From contig NZ_MTZV01000006.1 in NCBI RefSeq assembly GCF_002362315.1, positions 248,001 to 312,000 of the forward strand: a stretch of DNA of 64,000 bases, written 5' to 3'. This DNA comes from Paraburkholderia acidicola (GTDB lineage: Bacteria > Pseudomonadota > Gammaproteobacteria > Burkholderiales > Burkholderiaceae). Each line of letters begins with the position of its first letter. Position 1 is the stretch's first letter. A model generated the notes under the pieces. That model was given only the letters and a program-made list of their open reading frames with translations. It did not search any database and was not told the DNA's origin. Positions 56,171 through 64,000 of this stretch are shown one piece after another. The position numbers were made by a program, and so were the translations under genes.

Positions 56171-56205
56171 CGGCCCGCATCGCGAAGTTCGTGCGATGCG
56201 GGCCG
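56171..56205 (+). terminator. stem-loop terminator after the porin gene
   Basis: A perfect 13-bp inverted repeat CGGCCCGCATCGC / GCGATGCGGGCCG with a 9-nt loop, 70 bp past the porin stop and 60 bp before the convergent cdhR stop. Only a weak U-rich tail follows, so it may act for both converging transcripts. Confidence 0.65.
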
Positions 56206-56265
56206 TGTTGCGTTGTGTCGTGGTTCCAGCCAGCGAAGCTTCGCGATCCTGCTCGCAGAAATGGC

Positions 56266-57222
56266 TTACTGCGCAGCGACCCGCACCGGACTACGATCAC
56301 GCCGCGGACTCGCACCAAACTTCGCACGATACGTCCGCGAGAAATGCGACGGCGATTCGAACCCGCACGCAACGCAGATCGACGTAATCGTCATGTCGGT
56401 CTGCTGCAACAATTCGCGCGCACGATTGAGCCGTAGCTGCAGATAGAAATGCGTCGGCGTGTCCTTTAGCGACGAGCAGAACAGCCGCTCGAGTTGCCGC
56501 CGCGTCACGCCAATCTCCTGCGCGAGCGCGTCGGGTGCGAGCGGTTCTTCCATATGCTGTTCCATCACGCCGATCACCTGGATCAGCTTGCGATTGTGCA
56601 CGCCATAGCGTGCAGCAATCTCCATGCGTTGATGGTCCGAGCGCTGCCTGATCCGGCTCACGACAAACTGCTCCGACACTGCCGACGCCAACGCCGCGCC
56701 GTGACTGCGGCCAATCAGGTCGAGCATCATATCGATCGAAGCGGTGCCGCCCGCACAGGTGATGCGCCGCGCGCCGATCTCGAACAACTCCTGGCTGGCC
56801 TGTAGCGCCGGATAGCGCTCGCGGAACGCGGGCAGCGCTTCCCAATGCACGGTCAGGCTATCCGCCGCGCCGAAAAGCCCGGCCTCGGCGAGCACGAAAC
56901 TCCCCGTATCGATTCCCCCGAGCGTCGCGCCCGCCTGCGCCAGTCGCCGCAGCCAGCCGGCGAGCGCGCGGCTGTAGCACGCAAGCGGATCGAAGCCCGC
57001 GACGATGAAAACGGTGTGTGCGTGATCGACCGTATCGAACGCAGCTTCGGCATTCAGCGAGATGCCGTTGCTCGCAGCGACCGGCGCGCCGTCGACGCTG
57101 AGAATGTGCCAGCGGTACAGATTCTCGCGAAAGCGGTTCGCGACACGCAGCGGTTCGACGGCCGACATGAAGCCGATCGCCGAGAAGCCCGGTAGCAGCA
57201 GGAACGAAATGTCTTCGGGCAT
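56266..57222 (-). CDS. cdhR: AraC/GlxA-family regulator, probable CdhR (carnitine)
   Basis: A 318-residue paralogue of the gbdR product: N-terminal DJ-1-like domain (ISFLLLPGFSAIGFMSAVEP, LGGIDTGSFVLAEAGLF) and C-terminal AraC helix-turn-helix (EPLAPDALAQEIGVTRRQLE, CGFESPSHFSRTYRAKFG). It is divergent from the carnitine operon, the position of CdhR in Pseudomonas, where it activates carnitine catabolism. ATG 57222 fits homologue starts (MPEDISFLLLPGF), though no strong ribosome binding site precedes it; the frame opens earlier at 57324. Confidence 0.85.
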   Translation of the reverse strand: MPEDISFLLLPGFSAIGFMSAVEPLRVANRFRENLYRWHILSVDGAPVAASNGISLNAEAAFDTVDHAHTVFIVAGFDPLACYSRALAGWLRRLAQAGATLGGIDTGSFVLAEAGLFGAADSLTVHWEALPAFRERYPALQASQELFEIGARRITCAGGTASIDMMLDLIGRSHGAALASAVSEQFVVSRIRQRSDHQRMEIAARYGVHNRKLIQVIGVMEQHMEEPLAPDALAQEIGVTRRQLERLFCSSLKDTPTHFYLQLRLNRARELLQQTDMTITSICVACGFESPSHFSRTYRAKFGASPRRDRSPVRVAAQ

Positions 57223-57382
57223 CGTGCGGAGCGTGGGGTGCCTGGCGTGGACGGTTGCGGGGGACAGACGGTGGTGATCCGGGCGAGCGTAGCAAGCGGT
57301 GCACGCGCCCGCAAGGCCCGTCAATATTGGCGTTCACCGGATCGCGGCGATGTGCGCGGCGGCCATGCTGGTTTTCCCTCAT

Positions 57383-57419
57383 GGTCGCAAGCAAGCAAGA
57401 ACGGGTCGCAGCCGGTCGC
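57383..57419 (+). promoter_or_regulatory. GGTCGC repeats spaced 21 and 10 bp upstream of caiX
   Basis: GGTCGC occurs at 57383-57388, 57404-57409 and 57414-57419, so copies lie 21 and 10 bp apart, all on one face of the helix. Candidate site for CdhR and/or GbdR, 120 bp upstream of caiX. Confidence 0.5.
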
Positions 57420-57539
57420 TTTGGCGGGAATATGCGCTAGTACCTTTGCATCACGCCACGCAATACACGGTGTCCGGCCAGTCCGCCTTCCGGCGAATGG
57501 CGCCGCGACCCACCCACCAGGTATCAGAGGGGGAACGTC

Positions 57540-58490
57540 ATGAAGCTTCGCGTCAAAGCCTTGTCCGCTGGTTTGCTATGCGCTGCAGCAGCACTGCTGC
57601 AACCGGCCTTCGCGCAAGACCCGGCCACCTGCCGCAACGTGCGCTTTGCCGACATCGGCTGGACCGACATTACGTCGACCACGGCGCTGGCGTCGACGGT
57701 CTTCGAAGGGCTCGGCTACCAGCCGGTCACGACGGTCGCATCGGTGCCGATCTCGTTCGCGGGTCTGAAGACCAAACAACTCGATGTGTCGCTCGGCTAC
57801 TGGTGGCCGGTGCAGGAAAAGGCGATCGCGCCGTTCGTCGATGCAAAGACGATCGAGGTGCTGCAGCCGCCCAATCTGTCGGGCGCGAAGGCGACTTTCG
57901 CGGTGCCGACCTACGAATACGACGCTGGGCTCAAGACCTTCGCCGACATCGCGAAGCATCGGACGGAGCTGGACGGCAAGATCTACGGCATCGAACCGGG
58001 CAGCAGCGCGAACGCCGCGATCAAGAAGATGATCGACACGAACCAGTTCGGTCTGGGTGGCTTCAAGCTGATCGAGTCCAGCGAGGCCGGGATGCTGATC
58101 ACCGTCGACCGCGCGATCCGCGACAAGAAGTGGGTGTTGTTCCTCGGTTGGGAACCGCATCCGATGAACATCCAGATCGACATGAAATATCTGACCGGCA
58201 GCGACGGTGTGTTCGGACCGAACGATGGTGAAGCGCGCGTCTATACGCTGACGGCGCCCGATTTCCTGACGCGTTGTCCGAACGCCGGCAAGCTCGTCAG
58301 CAATCTGCGCTTCACGACGCAGCTCGAAAACGTTGTGATGCAGTCGGTGATGAACAAGGAAAAACCGACAGATGCCGCCAAGGCTTATCTGAAGAAGAAC
58401 CCTCAGGTGCTGGACACTTGGCTTGCCGGTGTGAAGACGTATGACGGCAAGGACGGGCTGCCGGCGGTGAAGGCTTATCTCGGGCTTTAA
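57540..58490 (+). CDS. caiX: carnitine ABC-transporter substrate-binding protein (CaiX)
   Basis: A 316-residue periplasmic binding protein with a clear signal peptide (MKLRVKALSAGLLCAAAALL, cleavage AFA-QD). It is a close paralogue of the 53695 protein: RFADIGWTDITSTTAL, SLGYWWPVQEK, IYGIEPGSSANAAIKKMI, FLGWEPHPMN. First gene of the carnitine operon, as caiX is in Pseudomonas. Lacks an adjacent permease and ATPase. Confidence 0.88.
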   Translation: MKLRVKALSAGLLCAAAALLQPAFAQDPATCRNVRFADIGWTDITSTTALASTVFEGLGYQPVTTVASVPISFAGLKTKQLDVSLGYWWPVQEKAIAPFVDAKTIEVLQPPNLSGAKATFAVPTYEYDAGLKTFADIAKHRTELDGKIYGIEPGSSANAAIKKMIDTNQFGLGGFKLIESSEAGMLITVDRAIRDKKWVLFLGWEPHPMNIQIDMKYLTGSDGVFGPNDGEARVYTLTAPDFLTRCPNAGKLVSNLRFTTQLENVVMQSVMNKEKPTDAAKAYLKKNPQVLDTWLAGVKTYDGKDGLPAVKAYLGL

Positions 58491-58548
58491 CGTTACGGGC
58501 CGGGCGCGCGAGCGGCCGATTCGACATGAACAGACAGGACGACCCCGC

Positions 58549-59478
58549 ATGAACCACGAAGTCATCGTTACCTGCGCCGTGACCGGTGCCGGCGATACGG
58601 TCGGCAAACACCCGGCCATCCCCGTCACGCCGAAACAGATCGCCGAGGCCGCGATCGAAGCCGCGAAAGCGGGCGCGACCGTTGCGCACTGTCATGTGCG
58701 CGATCCGCAGACCGGCCGCGGCAGCCGCGATCCGAACCTGTACCGCGAGGTGGTCGACCGCATCCGCTCGTCGGGCACCGACGTGATCATCAATCTGACC
58801 GCGGGCATGGGTGGCGATCTCGAGATCGGCGCCGGCGAAGATCCGATGCGCTTCGGTGCGGGCACGGATCTAGTGGGTGGTTTGACGCGACTCGCGCACG
58901 TCGAGGAATTGCTGCCGGAGATCTGCACACTCGATTGCGGCACGCTCAATTTCGGCGATGGCGACTACATCTATGTGTCGACGCCTGCGCAATTGCGGGC
59001 TGGTGCGAAGCGTATTCAGGAACTCGGCGTGAAACCGGAGCTGGAGATTTTCGACACGGGGCACCTGTGGTTTGCGAAGCAGTTGCTGAAGGAAGGGCTG
59101 CTCGATGCACCGCCGATGTTCCAGATCTGCCTCGGCATTCCATGGGGCGCGCCCGCCGACACCACGACGATGAAGGCGATGGCCGATAACCTGCCGCCCG
59201 GTGCGCAGTGGGCCGGCTTTGGCATCGGCCGGATGCAGATGCCGATGGTTGCGCAGGCGATGCTGCTCGGCGGCCATGTGCGCGTCGGGCTCGAGGACAA
59301 CATCTGGCTCGACCGCGGTGTGCCGGCGAGCAACGGCACGCTCGTGCAACGTGCGGTCGAAATTATCGAGCGCCTGGGCGGCCGGGCGCTGACGCCGGCC
59401 GAAGGGCGTCGCAAGCTGGGCTTGCCGGCGCGCGGTGAACGTCTGCTCGAGCGGCGGCCGGCGGCGCAGTTCGCATAA
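58549..59478 (+). CDS. cdhC: 3-dehydrocarnitine:acetyl-CoA cleavage enzyme (BKACE family)
   Basis: A 309-residue zinc enzyme of the beta-keto acid cleavage family (formerly DUF849). The zinc H-x-H is His47/His49 in AHCHVRDPQTG, with IINLTAGMGGD and LGGHVRVGLEDN later. In carnitine catabolism it splits 3-dehydrocarnitine with acetyl-CoA to betainyl-CoA and acetoacetate. The acetoacetate could feed the adc/bdhA functions at 49-50 kb. Confidence 0.92.
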   Translation: MNHEVIVTCAVTGAGDTVGKHPAIPVTPKQIAEAAIEAAKAGATVAHCHVRDPQTGRGSRDPNLYREVVDRIRSSGTDVIINLTAGMGGDLEIGAGEDPMRFGAGTDLVGGLTRLAHVEELLPEICTLDCGTLNFGDGDYIYVSTPAQLRAGAKRIQELGVKPELEIFDTGHLWFAKQLLKEGLLDAPPMFQICLGIPWGAPADTTTMKAMADNLPPGAQWAGFGIGRMQMPMVAQAMLLGGHVRVGLEDNIWLDRGVPASNGTLVQRAVEIIERLGGRALTPAEGRRKLGLPARGERLLERRPAAQFA

Positions 59479-59532
59479 GCAGTTTGCATAGGTGGTTGGC
59501 ATGAACGTACTTTTTGCAGGGGATCGTCAGCA

Positions 59533-60498
59533 ATGGCAGTGATCGTCGATATCAAGACATTTGCAGCAATCGGAGCCGGCGTGATCGGCAGCGGCTGGGT
59601 CGCGCGAGCACTCGCGAACGGACTCGACGTGGTGGCATGGGACCCCGCACCAGGCGCCGAGCAGCAGTTGCGCGCCAACGTTGCGAACGCGTGGCCCGCA
59701 TTGGAGCGCGCGGGGTTGAAGGAGGGCGCATCGCAAGATCGGTTGCGCTTCGTCGCGACCATCGAAGCGTGTGTCGCCGACGCGGATTTCATCCAGGAGA
59801 GTGCGCCTGAGCGCGAAGAACTGAAGCTTGCGTTGCACGAGCAGATCAGCACGGCGGCGAAGCCCGATGCGATCATCGGTTCGTCGACATCGGGCCTGCT
59901 GCCCACTGACTTTTATGCGCGCGCGCTGCATCCCGAGCGCTGTGTGGTCGGTCATCCGTTCAACCCGGTGTACCTGTTGCCGCTCGTCGAGGTGCTCGGC
60001 GGTGAACGTACCGCACCCGCGACGATCGACGCCGCACAGCAGATTTACCGTTCACTAGGCATGCGACCATTGCGCGTGCGCAAGGAGGTGCCGGGCTTTA
60101 TCGCGGACCGTCTGCTCGAAGCGCTATGGCGCGAAGCGCTGCATCTCGTGAACGAAGGCGTCGCGACGACCGGTGAGATCGACGATGCGATCCGCTTCGG
60201 CGCAGGTCTGCGCTGGTCGTTCATGGGCACCTTCCTCACGTACACGCTTGCGGGCGGCGATGCGGGGATGCGACACTTCATGCAGCAGTTCGGCCCCGCG
60301 CTCGAATTGCCGTGGACCAAGCTGGTCGCGCCGCCACTCACCGACGAACTGATCGATCGTGTGGTGGAAGGCACGGCCGAGCAGGTCGGCCCGCGCTCGA
60401 TCAAGCAACTGGAACGCTATCGCGACGACTGCATTACGAGCGTGCTGACGGCAATCCGCGAAGCGAAGGCGCGGCACGGTTTGCATCCCGACGAGTAA
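59533..60498 (+). CDS. cdhA: L-carnitine dehydrogenase
   Basis: A 321-residue 3-hydroxyacyl-CoA-dehydrogenase-like enzyme. NAD motif IGAGVIGSGWVARAL; SSTSGLLPTDF; catalytic His in VVGHPFNPVY; C-terminal domain to RHGLHPDE. Oxidises L-carnitine to 3-dehydrocarnitine. Second catabolic gene of the operon, 54 bp after cdhC. Confidence 0.92.
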   Translation: MAVIVDIKTFAAIGAGVIGSGWVARALANGLDVVAWDPAPGAEQQLRANVANAWPALERAGLKEGASQDRLRFVATIEACVADADFIQESAPEREELKLALHEQISTAAKPDAIIGSSTSGLLPTDFYARALHPERCVVGHPFNPVYLLPLVEVLGGERTAPATIDAAQQIYRSLGMRPLRVRKEVPGFIADRLLEALWREALHLVNEGVATTGEIDDAIRFGAGLRWSFMGTFLTYTLAGGDAGMRHFMQQFGPALELPWTKLVAPPLTDELIDRVVEGTAEQVGPRSIKQLERYRDDCITSVLTAIREAKARHGLHPDE

Positions 60499-60546
60499 CC
60501 GTAGCGTGTAGATCAACCATCACAACGCGAAAGGAGCACGCTGCCC

Positions 60547-61026
60547 ATGCCAGGACTGGAGATCTATCGCGACGAAGTACGCGCAGAGTGGGTCGATTAC
60601 AACGGCCATCTGCGCGACGCGTTCTATATGCTGATCTTCAGCTTCGCGACCGATGCGCTGATCGAGCACATCGGTCTCGACGATGCCGTGCGCCGCGCGC
60701 GCGGCCGCTCGATCTACACGCTCGAAGCGCATATCAACTATCTCCACGAGATCAAGCTCGGCGCCAAAGTGCGCGTGACGGCGCGGTTGCTCGCGCACGA
60801 TGCGAAGCGTCTGCACCTCTACCTCGAGATGTATGCCGACGCGCTCAGCGAGCCGGTTGCGGCGAGCGAACAGATGTTGTTGCACGTCGATACGAATGGT
60901 CCGCGGTCGGTCGCGTTCGATCCGGATGTTGCAGAGCGTGTGCAGGCACTGGGTGCATCGCAGGCCTCACTGCCGCCGGCGCGATATGCAGGGCGTGTGA
61001 TTGGCCTGCCGCCTGCGCTTCGATAA
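60547..61026 (+). CDS. cdhB: betainyl-CoA thioesterase (hotdog fold)
   Basis: A 159-residue 4HBT-type hotdog thioesterase: VRAEWVDYNGHLRDAFYMLI contains the Asp-x-x-Gly-His signature with catalytic Asp. It releases glycine betaine and CoA from betainyl-CoA. AAAGGAG upstream. Carnitine is thus fed into the betaine pathway encoded at 17-25 kb. Confidence 0.9.
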   Translation: MPGLEIYRDEVRAEWVDYNGHLRDAFYMLIFSFATDALIEHIGLDDAVRRARGRSIYTLEAHINYLHEIKLGAKVRVTARLLAHDAKRLHLYLEMYADALSEPVAASEQMLLHVDTNGPRSVAFDPDVAERVQALGASQASLPPARYAGRVIGLPPALR

Positions 61027-61051
61027 TCGACCACGTCGAACCCACGCGATC

Positions 61052-62035
61052 ATGCTCGAACCTGAAATCGCCGCATTCATTGCGCGGACCGTAGCGATCT
61101 ATCCCGCACACACGGCGCAGCGCCCGGTTGCTGAGCAGCGGGCCATTTACGACCGCTACGCGGCCGCCTTGACGCCGCCATTACCGCCGGGCGTATCGGT
61201 TGAAGATGCGCAGTTCGAATCAGCAGCAGGTCATTCGATCCGGCTGCGTCTCTACCAGTCCACACAGCATCCTGCGCACGGCACCGTGCTGTATTTTCAC
61301 GGCGGCGGCTTTGTGCTGGGTTCGCTCGACAGCCATCAGATCGTCACGGCACGCATCGCCGCCGACACCGGGCTATCCGTAATCGCCGTCGATTACCGGC
61401 TTGCGCCCGATCATCCCGCACCCGCGGCACACGACGACTGCGTCGAGATCACACGGGCTGCGCTTGAAGGACGATTGCCGTTTGCCTCGTGGCAACGAAC
61501 GTTGCCGGTGCCACTGCAACTCGCTGGCGATAGCGCCGGCGGCAATCTTGCCGCAAGCGTTGCGGTGTACCTGCGCGATTCGGGCGCCGACGGCGCGGCC
61601 GGAATTGCAGGAATGGCGCTCGTCTATCCGATGCTCGGTTTCGAGCCGCAACTGCCTGCCCGCGATACCGAGGCTCAAGCGCCCATGCTCACGCTGGCCG
61701 ACGTCCATGCGTTTCGTCGGTTGTACTGGGGTGACATGCCACTGCCTGGGTGGACCGTACCGCTCGATGCGGGCCGTTTCGACGGTTTGCCACCCGTGCT
61801 GGCGATCGGCGTCGAGCACGATCCGCTGCGCGACGACGCGAGCGTGTTCGTCGAACGTATCCGTGCAACGGGTGGTGATGCGCGATTCTGGCTTGGCAAG
61901 GGGCTCGTGCACGGTTGCTGGCGTGCGCTTGATGCGAGCCCGGGCGCACAGCGCATGCACGACGAAGTGTGCCGCTTTCTGCGCGATACGGCGGCAGGCA
62001 ACACCCACGGTATTCACGACGTCCCGGCCGTTTGA
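61052..62035 (+). CDS. alpha/beta hydrolase, HocS-like short-chain acylcarnitine hydrolase
   Basis: A 327-residue hormone-sensitive-lipase-type hydrolase: oxyanion HGGG (YFHGGGFVLG, residues 83-86), nucleophile Ser161 in LAGDSAGGNLA, catalytic Asp and His in the C-terminal third (VEHDPLRDDASVF, GLVHGCWRAL). In Pseudomonas the gene after cdhCAB (hocS) hydrolyses short-chain acylcarnitines to free carnitine, and I infer the same here. It starts 25 bp after cdhB. Confidence 0.85.
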   Translation: MLEPEIAAFIARTVAIYPAHTAQRPVAEQRAIYDRYAAALTPPLPPGVSVEDAQFESAAGHSIRLRLYQSTQHPAHGTVLYFHGGGFVLGSLDSHQIVTARIAADTGLSVIAVDYRLAPDHPAPAAHDDCVEITRAALEGRLPFASWQRTLPVPLQLAGDSAGGNLAASVAVYLRDSGADGAAGIAGMALVYPMLGFEPQLPARDTEAQAPMLTLADVHAFRRLYWGDMPLPGWTVPLDAGRFDGLPPVLAIGVEHDPLRDDASVFVERIRATGGDARFWLGKGLVHGCWRALDASPGAQRMHDEVCRFLRDTAAGNTHGIHDVPAV

Positions 62036-62073
62036 CCCACACGGCATCGGGCGTTTTCTTCGGGAGACATGAG

Positions 62074-63249
62074 ATGCAGGTTGCCGGATCGATGGTTGAA
62101 GACTGGCGCGCGTTTGCAACGAGCGCGACGATTGCCGGGACGACGCTCAGCGACGATGCGGTCGTCGTGCAGTGGAGCGATGCGCGCCGCTCGCCGTATC
62201 ACTTCGTCTGGTTGCGCGACAATTGCGCGTGCAACCAGTGCGTGCATGCGCTGACTCGCGAGCAGGTCTTCGAGATCGCTGACATACCGGATGACCTGGC
62301 CGCCGTCGAGGTATCGATTGACGATGCAGGCGCGATGCAGGTGCGATGGTCGGACGGCCACCGTAGCGTCTACGCACCCGGCTGGCTGCGTGCGCATGCG
62401 TACGACGATGCATCGCGTGCAGAACGGCACGGTGGCAATACACGAAAGATCTGGGACGCGTCGGGTGGGTCGACACTTGCCGTCTTCGACTGGCGCGACG
62501 TCATGCACGACGAACGCGCGCTGCATGCCTGGCTCGTCGCGCTGCGCGATACCGGGCTCACGCTCGTGCGCGGCGTACCGACGGAGCCCGGCAGCGTCGC
62601 CGATATCGCGCGGCGCATTTCGTTTATCCGCGAAAGTAACTTTGGCGTGCTGTTCGACGTGAAATCGAAGGCGGTACCCGACAGCAATGCCTACACGTCG
62701 ATCAACCTGCCGCCGCATACCGATCTGCCCACCCGCGAGTTGCAACCGGGCCTGCAGTTTCTGCATTGCCTCGTGAACGATGCGCCTGGCGGCGACAACG
62801 TGTTCGTCGACGGCTTTGCGCTGGCCGACGCGTTGCGCACGCACTGGCCCGACGATTTCGCGGCACTTACGACCGTGCCGTTTGAGTTCTGGAACAAGAG
62901 CGCTTCGAGCGATTACCGTTGCTCGGCGCCCGTGATCGCGCTGGACGGGCGAGGCGAAGTCAGCGAAGTACGGCACGCGAATTTTCTGCGCGGGCCGATC
63001 GACGCAGCCGCGCAGACGATGCCCGCGGTGTACCGTGCGTATCGCCGCTTCATCGGGCTCGCGCGCGATGCGCGGTTCCACGTGCAGCGGCGGCTCACAG
63101 CCGGCGAGATGTGGGCGTTCGACAACCGCAGAATCCTCCATGCCCGCACCGCGTTCGATCCGCGCGGCGGCGCCCGGCATCTGCAGGGTTGCTATGTGGA
63201 TCGCGACGAATTGCTGTCGCGGATCAGGATTCTCGAACGATCGCTATAA
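62074..63249 (+). CDS. gamma-butyrobetaine dioxygenase
   Basis: A 391-residue Fe(II)/2-oxoglutarate dioxygenase hydroxylating gamma-butyrobetaine to L-carnitine. The N-terminal zinc domain has Cys51, Cys53, Cys56 and His96 (DNCACNQCVHAL, GHRSVY). The TauD-type catalytic domain has His215-x-Asp217 (PPHTDLPTRE) and the distal His in FDNRRILHARTAF. It lies 38 bp after the hydrolase gene in the carnitine operon. ATG 62074 has GGGAG upstream; the frame opens earlier at 61969. Confidence 0.9.
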   Translation: MQVAGSMVEDWRAFATSATIAGTTLSDDAVVVQWSDARRSPYHFVWLRDNCACNQCVHALTREQVFEIADIPDDLAAVEVSIDDAGAMQVRWSDGHRSVYAPGWLRAHAYDDASRAERHGGNTRKIWDASGGSTLAVFDWRDVMHDERALHAWLVALRDTGLTLVRGVPTEPGSVADIARRISFIRESNFGVLFDVKSKAVPDSNAYTSINLPPHTDLPTRELQPGLQFLHCLVNDAPGGDNVFVDGFALADALRTHWPDDFAALTTVPFEFWNKSASSDYRCSAPVIALDGRGEVSEVRHANFLRGPIDAAAQTMPAVYRAYRRFIGLARDARFHVQRRLTAGEMWAFDNRRILHARTAFDPRGGARHLQGCYVDRDELLSRIRILERSL

Positions 63250-64000
63250 GAACGGCGGGGCCGCCGCCTATATTTCGTCTGGTGCAATTTGTATTTAATA
63301 TAAATGCATTCCGGTGTCTGTCCGGATAAGTGAGCGCACTGGAAAATTGACTAGTCAATCTGATAAATAACGGCGCTCGCAGCAACTTCCCGGTAGTTGC
63401 GGGTGCAACCAGGTCAATTTTCTTTGCCGGAAGTAACAGCCCGGTCATATTCCATCTTATCGCCCCGCCGACAACTACCCGGGCGCGTCAGTGATTTCCA
63501 TGCAACTACATTTTCCGGTGGTGAAAATTAAAATTCTTCTTGTACAATTCGTCCAACCTAAGTGACGGCAAACGCAACCAGAGTCACGTCCGCGACAAGA
63601 TCGTAGCGCCCTGCAGTGCCGACAGGCAGCGCGATGCAAGAACGCGAAGAGCGGACAGCGACTTTGAGGGCGACAGCCAGCGCCATCAGGATTCAAGAAG
63701 AAACGGACAGGGAATGCCGCGACGTCAAGCGATATAAACCGCTTGCCGGTGCGGGTGAAAAAAATGAATCGACAAGGGGTTTGACCGGAACGGAACAGGC
63801 AGAGATCTCCGCCAGATAGCACCACGTGCTGACAGGCAGGCCACGCATCGCTTTTTGCGAATACGGGCTGCCCCGGGCAGGGGTGTGTGCGCCCTGATAG
63901 TTAACGCGATTACGCGAAACGAGAATTATCGAAAGAGGCTCCTGTTGATTCGGGACTTTGGGGAATCGCTCGTGATTTCATCGGTGATTCACATTTGAAT
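63250..64000. other. right-end non-coding region, no recognised gene
   Basis: About 750 bp that is less GC-rich than its neighbours. Frames in it have no domain pattern or ribosome binding site. It contains a 14-bp perfect palindrome at 63346-63359 and a TACAAT -10-like hexamer near 63543 on the plus strand. The regulatory DNA of a gene beyond the window is the likeliest content. Confidence 0.45.
63346..63359. promoter_or_regulatory. perfect 14-bp palindrome ATTGACTAGTCAAT
   Basis: The palindrome shares its outer arms ATTGA/TCAAT and its length with the candidate BetI operator at 7167-7180. It may be an operator for a TetR-type protein, possibly BetI, controlling a gene to the right. No downstream gene is visible to test this. 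Confidence 0.4.

Noticed and set aside
63475..63825. 116-codon minus-strand frame near the right end
   Set aside because: No domain, no ribosome binding site, cysteine/arginine-rich as expected for a chance frame.

Overview
The window reads as chromosomal DNA of a Burkholderiales bacterium, most likely Paraburkholderia or Burkholderia. It is GC-rich with strong GC3 bias, and its proteins (GbdR/CdhR-type regulators, a class II ribonucleotide reductase, a Burkholderia-type porin, ChoX/CaiX binding proteins) fit that group. No rRNA, tRNA, CRISPR array, prophage or insertion sequence was recognised.

The dominant theme is catabolism of quaternary ammonium compounds, in three blocks. Block A (about 3.2-8.5 kb) is the betIBA choline-to-glycine-betaine operon, with a glutathione-independent formaldehyde dehydrogenase gene (fdhA) divergent from it. 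Block B (12.4-28.3 kb) has the regulator gbdR divergent from glyA. After glyA come a dipeptidase-like protein, a DUF5943-type protein, dgcA, dgcB, an ETF alpha/beta pair, gbcA and gbcB (betaine to dimethylglycine to sarcosine), then an orphan betaine/choline-type binding protein and an APC permease. Block C (51-63.2 kb) has a LysR regulator divergent from betC (choline sulfatase), a ChoX-like binding protein, a porin, then cdhR divergent from caiX-cdhC-cdhA-cdhB-hydrolase-gamma-butyrobetaine dioxygenase (gamma-butyrobetaine to carnitine to betaine). Together these lead choline sulfate, choline, gamma-butyrobetaine and carnitine to glycine betaine and on to sarcosine. GlyA and FdhA are placed to deal with glycine and C1 products. 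A sarcosine oxidase and a choline/betaine ABC permease are not in the window.

Five promoters of this network carry a same-orientation direct repeat of a (T/G)GTCG(C/G)-like half-site spaced exactly 21 bp, two helical turns. They are fdhA, glyA, the 25.6 kb binding protein, the porin and caiX. This is the most interesting pattern I found and fits an AraC/GlxA-type activator such as GbdR.

Between the blocks lies mixed material. At 0-3 kb there is a partial FecI-type ECF sigma factor, a GntR-type regulator reduced to its winged helix, and an MFS transporter. At 8.7-12.2 kb there is an orphan HrpB1-like pair and nrdJ. From 28 to 35 kb there are small regulator/enzyme divergent pairs (SDR/AraC, qorB/HxlR, CMD/HxlR), a Tat-exported NHL-repeat gene interrupted by an amber codon, and a phospholipase D-like protein. 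From 35 to 43.8 kb come an ABC-F ATPase, pssA, a GNAT-kinase-GNAT operon, an aminoglycoside-phosphotransferase-like gene, a LacI/PhyH divergent pair and a DUF3592 protein. From 43.9 to 50.6 kb come a three-gene ABC-2 exporter, purU, and an adc-bdhA-patatin operon for ketone-body/hydroxybutyrate metabolism. The last 750 bp (63.25-64 kb) is non-coding as far as I can see.
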